From Prochlorococcus sp. AG-347-K17 (GTDB taxonomy: Bacteria > Cyanobacteriota > Cyanobacteriia > PCC-6307 > Cyanobiaceae): DNA of 64,000 nt. Every line of letters starts with the position of its first letter. Position 1 is the stretch's first letter. The notes under the pieces were generated by a model. It saw nothing but the letters and a program-made list of their open reading frames with translations, ran no database searches and had not been told where the DNA came from. Shown one piece after another: positions 60,092-64,000 of the stretch. Both the position numbers and the translations under genes were made by a program. The stretch covers positions 124,001 to 188,000 of the forward strand of contig QCCE01000002.1 of the NCBI GenBank assembly GCA_003281385.1, given 5' to 3'.

Positions 60092-60751
60092 TTAAATCAT
60101 TTGCATAGCTTTTTTAAAAGATATCTTTTTATTATCATTCGAACTTGTAACCTCTATTAATTTATTTATAGATTCTTTGTTTTTTAAAGAATCTATACAA
60201 CATAGCGCAACTAATCTTCTTGGGATTGATCCATTAATTTGGGTATCCTCTTTTGAATAATTTATATTTTCTGATTTAATATCTTCATTTTCCTTTAATC
60301 CTCCAGGTCTAATAATAGTCCATTCAAAATTTGAATTACGTAGAAAGTTTTCACCTAATTTCTTCCAAATAAGAATTAAACCAAATAAATTTAATGGGTG
60401 AAATAATTTACCAGTACAAAGGGAACTAACTAAAATAACTCTTTTAATACCAACTCTTTTACAACTCTCTAATTGCCTGTATACACCTAATGCATCAACC
60501 TTTGCAGGACCAGTTAAATCTAATGATGCTCTCGCCCCAGTCGCAATTATCAAAGCATCAATACCTTTTAAAGCTTCATCAAGTTCTACTTTTTTGTCTA
60601 ATGAAATCCTAATTGTTTCTAAACGCTCTAGACCAGCTGAGACTTTTGAATTCTTTCTGATGATTTGCCTTACTTTATATCCTTTCTTGACTGCTTCTTC
60701 GGAAATTCTATAACCTGTTTTCCCTGATGCACCAGAAATTGCTATTTTCAT
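60092..60751 (-). CDS. NAD(P)-binding SDR-like protein (atypical)
   Basis: This 219-residue protein has the Rossmann motif ISGASGKTGYRI (residues 4-15) and the IRPGGLKENEDI block typical of atypical short-chain dehydrogenases of the YwnB/Ycf39-like group. ATGARASLDLTGPAKVDALG lies in the middle. No catalytic Tyr-x3-Lys is clear, so it may act as a binding or chaperone-type protein rather than an oxidoreductase. It is 35 bases downstream of nth. Confidence 0.82.
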   Translation of the reverse strand: MKIAISGASGKTGYRISEEAVKKGYKVRQIIRKNSKVSAGLERLETIRISLDKKVELDEALKGIDALIIATGARASLDLTGPAKVDALGVYRQLESCKRVGIKRVILVSSLCTGKLFHPLNLFGLILIWKKLGENFLRNSNFEWTIIRPGGLKENEDIKSENINYSKEDTQINGSIPRRLVALCCIDSLKNKESINKLIEVTSSNDNKKISFKKAMQMI

Positions 60752-60786
60752 GATTAAAAAACTAATTTAAATATTATATAAATTTC

Positions 60787-61440
60787 TTAAGGCTTTTTAC
60801 ATATAAATTTCTTTTTTCTTTTGGGATAAAGAGTGCGACATAAATAACATTTTGTTCCATCACAGCCTCTTGCTGTACAGTATTCTCTGCCATAAAAGAT
60901 TATTTGCAAATGTAAGGTATTCCAATCATTAACAGGAAATATTTTTTTTAGGTCTTTTTCTGTTTGAACTACACTATCGCCATTTGATAGGCCCCATCTT
61001 TGTGCCAACCTGTGTATGTGAGTATCGACTGGGAATGTGGGTATTTTAAACACTTGAGACATTACAACTGAAGCTGTTTTATGACCTACCCCTGGAAGAG
61101 ATTCAAGCTTCTCAAAAGAATCTGGGACCGAACCATTATGCTTCTCAATCAATAATTTAGATAAGTTATAGATGTTCTTTGATTTTTGATTAGATAAACC
61201 TAAAAATTTTATGTATTCGTAAATGCCATTAATACCTAGCTGCATCATCTTTTCTGGATTATCTGCAACTTCAAATAAGCTTTTTGTTAATTCATTAACT
61301 TTCTTGTCTGTTGATTGAGCACTTAAAACTACGGCGACTAGAAGAGTATATGCATTTGTATGATCAAGGGGTATTGGCGGCGATGGATATAGCTTTTTGA
61401 GTTCTTTACTTATTATTTCTGCTCTTTCAGACTTTCTCAT
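60787..61440 (-). CDS. nth: endonuclease III
   Basis: This 217-residue DNA glycosylase/AP lyase removes oxidised pyrimidines. The helix-hairpin-helix LPGVGHKTASVV carries the catalytic Lys121, and the catalytic Asp139 lies in VDTHIHRL. Four Cys for the [4Fe-4S] cluster follow the GREYC motif near the C-terminus, but their spacing (C-x4-C-x4-C-x2-C) differs from the E. coli pattern. The start is ATG at 61440. Confidence 0.95.
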   Translation of the reverse strand: MRKSERAEIISKELKKLYPSPPIPLDHTNAYTLLVAVVLSAQSTDKKVNELTKSLFEVADNPEKMMQLGINGIYEYIKFLGLSNQKSKNIYNLSKLLIEKHNGSVPDSFEKLESLPGVGHKTASVVMSQVFKIPTFPVDTHIHRLAQRWGLSNGDSVVQTEKDLKKIFPVNDWNTLHLQIIFYGREYCTARGCDGTKCYLCRTLYPKRKKKFICKKP

Positions 61441-61460
61441 TAAATTTGAAAATTAAATGG

Positions 61461-61476
61461 TGTATAAAATTATACA
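61461..61476. promoter_or_regulatory. palindrome TGTA-N8-TACA, NtcA/Crp-type site candidate
   Basis: TGTATAAAATTATACA is a perfect inverted repeat with a two-base centre and contains GTA-N8-TAC, the NtcA consensus core. It lies 41 bases upstream of the ABC transporter TTG. Downstream AT-rich hexamers (such as TATTTT at 61495-61500) could be the -10 box. A Crp-family regulator gene lies 2 kb away. Binding is inferred, not shown. Confidence 0.5.
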
Positions 61477-61517
61477 TGGGATATTTTAGGTGAATATTTT
61501 CTGCTAACTTAATATAT

Positions 61518-62594
61518 TTGAATAAGTATAATTTAGTGAAAAATGATGCGTTAATAATTGATGATTTGCATCATAAATATGATAAGCGAGAATGTTCAAA
61601 TTGGATATTAAACGAAATTAACCTGAAAATTGAAAATGGCGAATTGTTAGGGTTGCTTGGTCCTTCTGGTTGCGGAAAAACTACTCTTTTAAGATTAATC
61701 GCTGGGTTCGAATACCCCTCTAAAGGGAGGATTTCTCTAAATAATAAGGAAATTTCAAGTAGGAAAAAAATTCTTAGTCCTGAGAAACGAAATATTGGTA
61801 TGGTTTTTCAAGACTATGCACTTTTCCCTCACTTAACTGTTTTGGAAAATGCAATTTTTGGGTTGAAAAACAAAAAAGACAGATCTAGAGTTGATTATTT
61901 ATTGAATGTTGTTGGTCTTGATAGTTTTGTTGAAAGGTACCCACATGAACTGTCTGGAGGTCAAAAACAAAGACTCGCAATTGCAAGAGCTCTTGCTCCA
62001 GGTACAAATTTTATTTTATTAGATGAACCTTTTTGTAGTCTTGATATGCATGTCAAACTAAAATTGAGAAGTGAACTCCCTAATATCCTAAAAGGTTGTA
62101 ATGCAAGCGGATTGATGGTTACTCATGATCCGGAAGAAGCGATGTCAATTTGCGATAAGGTCGCCGTTATGAATGATGGAAAAATACATCAAATTGATAC
62201 GCCAATGAACCTTCTAAATAATCCCAAGACCATATTTGTTAGTAATTTTATTTTGGGTAATAATATTATTAATCTCAAAAAAAATGGTAATTCATATATT
62301 TCTTGTTTAGGTGAAATAAATTGTTCTGAGTATTTGAAAAATACAGTTATCAAAAGTATGTCAATTTCGCCTAAATTTATTTCAATTAAAAGGTCAGAAT
62401 CTGGTGATGCGATTGTTATATCTAAAGAATTTCTTGGAGAATTTCTTATGTATAAAGTTTCTATTAATGGAAACATATTAAGGGTTAGAACTGATATTAA
62501 TAATCTCCTTAATAATGGCGATAAATGTTCTCTTTCTATTAATACAAATAGTTATTATTTTTTATATCCTGGAGCATATAAGGAATATATATAG
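61518..62594 (+). CDS. futC: ABC transporter ATP-binding protein, FutC/FbpC-like (iron)
   Basis: This 358-residue ATPase has Walker A GPSGCGKT (48-55), the Q-loop FQDYALFPHLTV, the signature LSGGQKQR (about 144-151), Walker B FILLDEPFCSLD and the switch His in MVTHD. A C-terminal TOBE-type region (about 250-358) places it among the iron(III), spermidine and sulfate uptake ATPases; the nearby ferritin suggests iron. No permease or binding protein is adjacent. The start is TTG at 61518. Confidence 0.82.
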   Translation: MNKYNLVKNDALIIDDLHHKYDKRECSNWILNEINLKIENGELLGLLGPSGCGKTTLLRLIAGFEYPSKGRISLNNKEISSRKKILSPEKRNIGMVFQDYALFPHLTVLENAIFGLKNKKDRSRVDYLLNVVGLDSFVERYPHELSGGQKQRLAIARALAPGTNFILLDEPFCSLDMHVKLKLRSELPNILKGCNASGLMVTHDPEEAMSICDKVAVMNDGKIHQIDTPMNLLNNPKTIFVSNFILGNNIINLKKNGNSYISCLGEINCSEYLKNTVIKSMSISPKFISIKRSESGDAIVISKEFLGEFLMYKVSINGNILRVRTDINNLLNNGDKCSLSINTNSYYFLYPGAYKEYI

Positions 62595-62694
62595 ACTTTT
62601 TTTATAGGCAATTACACTTGCCCCCCTTCCAATTAGAGCATTTTTTCTTTTTACATTTCTTTTTTTTACTGTTATATATTTTATTTGTTAATAG

Positions 62695-62715
62695 CAGTTC
62701 AGAAAATCTGTACTG
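62695..62715. promoter_or_regulatory. 21-base imperfect palindrome upstream of ferritin
   Basis: CAGTTCAGA-AAA-TCTGTACTG has nine-base arms matching at eight of nine positions, with a three-base spacer. It lies 20 bases upstream of the Fur-like site. It could be an operator or an RNA hairpin. No known regulator consensus is matched exactly. Confidence 0.45.
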
Positions 62716-62734
62716 TAAATTCATTTATAGTATT

Positions 62735-62753
62735 GCGATTGATTTTCATTATC
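62735..62753. promoter_or_regulatory. Fur-box-like site upstream of ferritin
   Basis: The 19-base sequence GCGATTGATTTTCATTATC matches the canonical Fur box at 14 of 19 positions, including the complete right arm TCATTATC. It lies 84 bases before the ferritin ATG. Fur controls iron genes in cyanobacteria. In an AT-rich genome part of this match could be chance. Confidence 0.5.
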
Positions 62754-62837
62754 ATATTATTTAATTTAATTTAAAGGATTAATTTATTACTAATTTATAC
62801 AAAATGTTGTATTATTTATATAGTTTCTTTTTGTAAA

Positions 62838-63392
62838 ATGATTGAAAATAATTTAAAAACTAAGAAATTAATTAATTTTGGTCCATCTGGAAGAGCTGTT
62901 GCTCAACCGATAGACAATAGTCTATTGGATAATATTTTTGAACATCTAACTATGGAAAGATATGCTAATGTTCAATATTTTTCTATGTATCTTTGGTTTC
63001 AAGAACGTGATTTAAATGGATTTGCGTCTCATTTTCTAAGTGAATCACAAGGAGAAATGGAACATGCACAGAAGTTTGCAGATTATTTAATTGCAAGAGG
63101 TCAAAGCGTAAAATTAGATGAAATTTCTGCTCCCGTTCAAACATGGGATTCGATAGAGGATCTTATTTCTTATTCTTTCAACATGGAGGCTGATTTAACT
63201 TCATCCCTGCAACAACTTTATTCTATTTCAGAAAGAATTTCCGATACAAGAACTAACGTATTTTTAGATCCAATCATTGATGCTCAAACCAAATCAGAAG
63301 ATGAATTTGCAAACATACTCGGAAAAGTAAAGTTTGCTTCTAATCAACCCTCTGCAATCTTATTGATAGATAGTGATTTAAAGAAAAAATAA
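62838..63392 (+). CDS. ftn: ferritin (non-heme)
   Basis: This 184-residue four-helix protein stores iron. The diiron ferroxidase ligands are visible: Glu40 (TMERYANVQYFSM), Glu73 and His76 (EMEHAQKF), with further Glu/Gln residues on helices C and D (DAQTKSEDEF near the end). The ATG at 62838 gives an N-terminal extension of about 22 residues before helix A. Two operator-like sites precede it. It overlaps the next convergent gene by 15 bases. Confidence 0.93.
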   Translation: MIENNLKTKKLINFGPSGRAVAQPIDNSLLDNIFEHLTMERYANVQYFSMYLWFQERDLNGFASHFLSESQGEMEHAQKFADYLIARGQSVKLDEISAPVQTWDSIEDLISYSFNMEADLTSSLQQLYSISERISDTRTNVFLDPIIDAQTKSEDEFANILGKVKFASNQPSAILLIDSDLKKK

Positions 63393-63668
63393 ATTACTTT
63401 CAAATTTATTTTCATTCAATATCCTTTTGCTTATTTCAACAAGTAACTTAGAAAAGTTTATTCTCTCATTATTTTTTTTATTTAATAGCTCAGCTATTTT
63501 ATAAATTTCATTGATTCTTTTAAAAATATTTTTGTTTTCCAAAAATAACCTTTCCTTCAATGCTTTATTATTTGTTGTTTTGAAAGATCGTTTTATATTT
63601 TTGAGTCTATTCGACAAAATATCAACTTCTATTAACAAGCTATTAGTAACTGATTGTGATTCCTTCAT
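63378..63668 (-). CDS. small helical hypothetical protein beside Crp-family gene
   Basis: I start at the ATG at 63668 (96 residues), four bases behind the Crp-family gene; the longer frame to 63710 overlaps that gene. The product is a Lys/Asn-rich helical protein with heptad-like spacing, probably a coiled coil, and lacks membrane or catalytic motifs. It is likely co-transcribed with the regulator. The function is unknown. Its end overlaps the ferritin end by 15 bases. Confidence 0.6.
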   Translation of the reverse strand: MKESQSVTNSLLIEVDILSNRLKNIKRSFKTTNNKALKERLFLENKNIFKRINEIYKIAELLNKKNNERINFSKLLVEISKRILNENKFESNLFFL

Positions 63669-63672
63669 GTTT

Positions 63673-64000
63673 TTATAGAGGCGATGTTTCAATGAAAGAA
63701 GGGGCAACACTTACTGTTTGTGTTCCAATAGGAGCTACTAATAACTCAGATGATCTTAATTTAGAAATTAATCTTGTTGACGTTACGCGGGTAGAACCGA
63801 TTAATTCACCAATTCTTTCGTGAGTTAACCTAAAAGGTAACTCACACCATTGCCCACATCTCCTACCTAAACGATTTACTAGTATTGAAAATAACGCTTG
63901 TAATCGCTGTTCTGCATTTCCTAAGTGTCTAATCCTAAGGAGTTGCAAAGTCCATTCATTTACTGCATCGAAACCAATATTCTCATCAATATTCACATTG
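63673..64000 (-). CDS. Crp/Fnr-family transcription regulator, C-terminal part (runs off window)
   Basis: The open frame continues to the window edge, and the visible 109 or so codons are the dimer helix and DNA-binding part of a Crp-family regulator. The winged helix-turn-helix reads LTHERIGELIGSTRVTSTRLISKL, with the recognition helix GSTRVTSTR closely like NtcA. The sequence before it (LGNAEQRLQALFSILVNRLG) is the typical linker. It differs from NtcA elsewhere. An apparent GTG at 63996 is not a true start. Confidence 0.85.
   Translation of the reverse strand, partial: NVNIDENIGFDAVNEWTLQLLRIRHLGNAEQRLQALFSILVNRLGRRCGQWCELPFRLTHERIGELIGSTRVTSTRLISKLRSSELLVAPIGTQTVSVAPSFIETSPL

Noticed and set aside
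62607..62622. Small hairpin (GGCAA / TTGCC) after the FutC-like gene
   Set aside because: The stem is only five pairs and is followed by C residues rather than a T tract, so it is not a convincing terminator.

Overview
The window reads as a stretch of the streamlined chromosome of a marine picocyanobacterium, almost certainly a high-light-type Prochlorococcus. The sequence is very AT-rich and more than 90% coding, with no gene-free gap above about 250 bases. It carries oxygenic-photosynthesis genes (petN, psb29/thf1, chlP, pcyA, ccsA), Calvin-cycle genes (prk, glpX, rpe, two fructose-bisphosphate aldolases) and several small proteins I know only from cyanobacteria (SipA, DUF3727, DUF3685, DUF2103). 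This assignment rests on gene content and remembered gene order, not on a search. I found no tRNA, rRNA, CRISPR array, insertion sequence, prophage or integrase.

Layout. 1-4.7 kb: small unknown proteins, petN with a coupled miniprotein, psb29, clpP, ftsH and sipA. 4.7-11 kb: a catalytic and a degenerate M16 peptidase, then a compact operon of pcyA and a DevBCA-type exporter. 11-17 kb: a glycosyltransferase, rpsB-tsf behind a leader with two interleaved inverted repeats, a fast-evolving unknown protein and recG. 17-24 kb: a D-Ala-D-Ala dipeptidase gene broken at a G8 tract, sulfite reductase, glyS, chlP and a VanY-like carboxypeptidase. 24-28 kb: typA, a DUF309 protein, lptB and ccsA. 28-36 kb: a carbon-metabolism block (rpe, glpX, glgC, gnd, pgl) with hemA inside it. 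36-42 kb: ilvD, a diverged uracil phosphoribosyltransferase, a lumenal pentapeptide protein next to a CobW/ZNG1-like GTPase, a small zinc-finger protein, and purS-purQ ending in a bidirectional terminator. 42-57 kb: a long minus-strand series with both aldolases, accD, prk, leuB, lpxD, proB, ruvX, a CofE-like protein, a thioredoxin-fold protein without CXXC, DUF3685 and hisA. 57-61 kb: an epimerase, pgsA, a PPC-glutaredoxin fusion, an SDR protein and nth. 61-64 kb: an iron module made of a FutC-type ATPase, a ferritin and the C-terminal part of a Crp-family regulator.

How the genes fit together. Carbon fixation (prk, glpX, rpe, aldolases) and the oxidative pentose phosphate route (pgl, gnd) are both represented, with glgC linking to glycogen storage. 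hemA, chlP and pcyA serve tetrapyrrole, chlorophyll and bilin synthesis. ftsH, clpP and psb29 are consistent with photosystem quality control.

The most unusual signals are: the interleaved (pseudoknot-capable) inverted repeats in the rpsB leader; two operator-like sites in front of the ferritin gene; a GTA-N8-TAC palindrome in front of the FutC-type gene, close to a Crp-family regulator; a 46-residue membrane miniprotein whose start overlaps the petN stop; a PPC (DUF296)-glutaredoxin fusion; and the dipeptidase frameshift. Many genes use TTG or GTG starts, so several 5' ends are judgement calls and are flagged.
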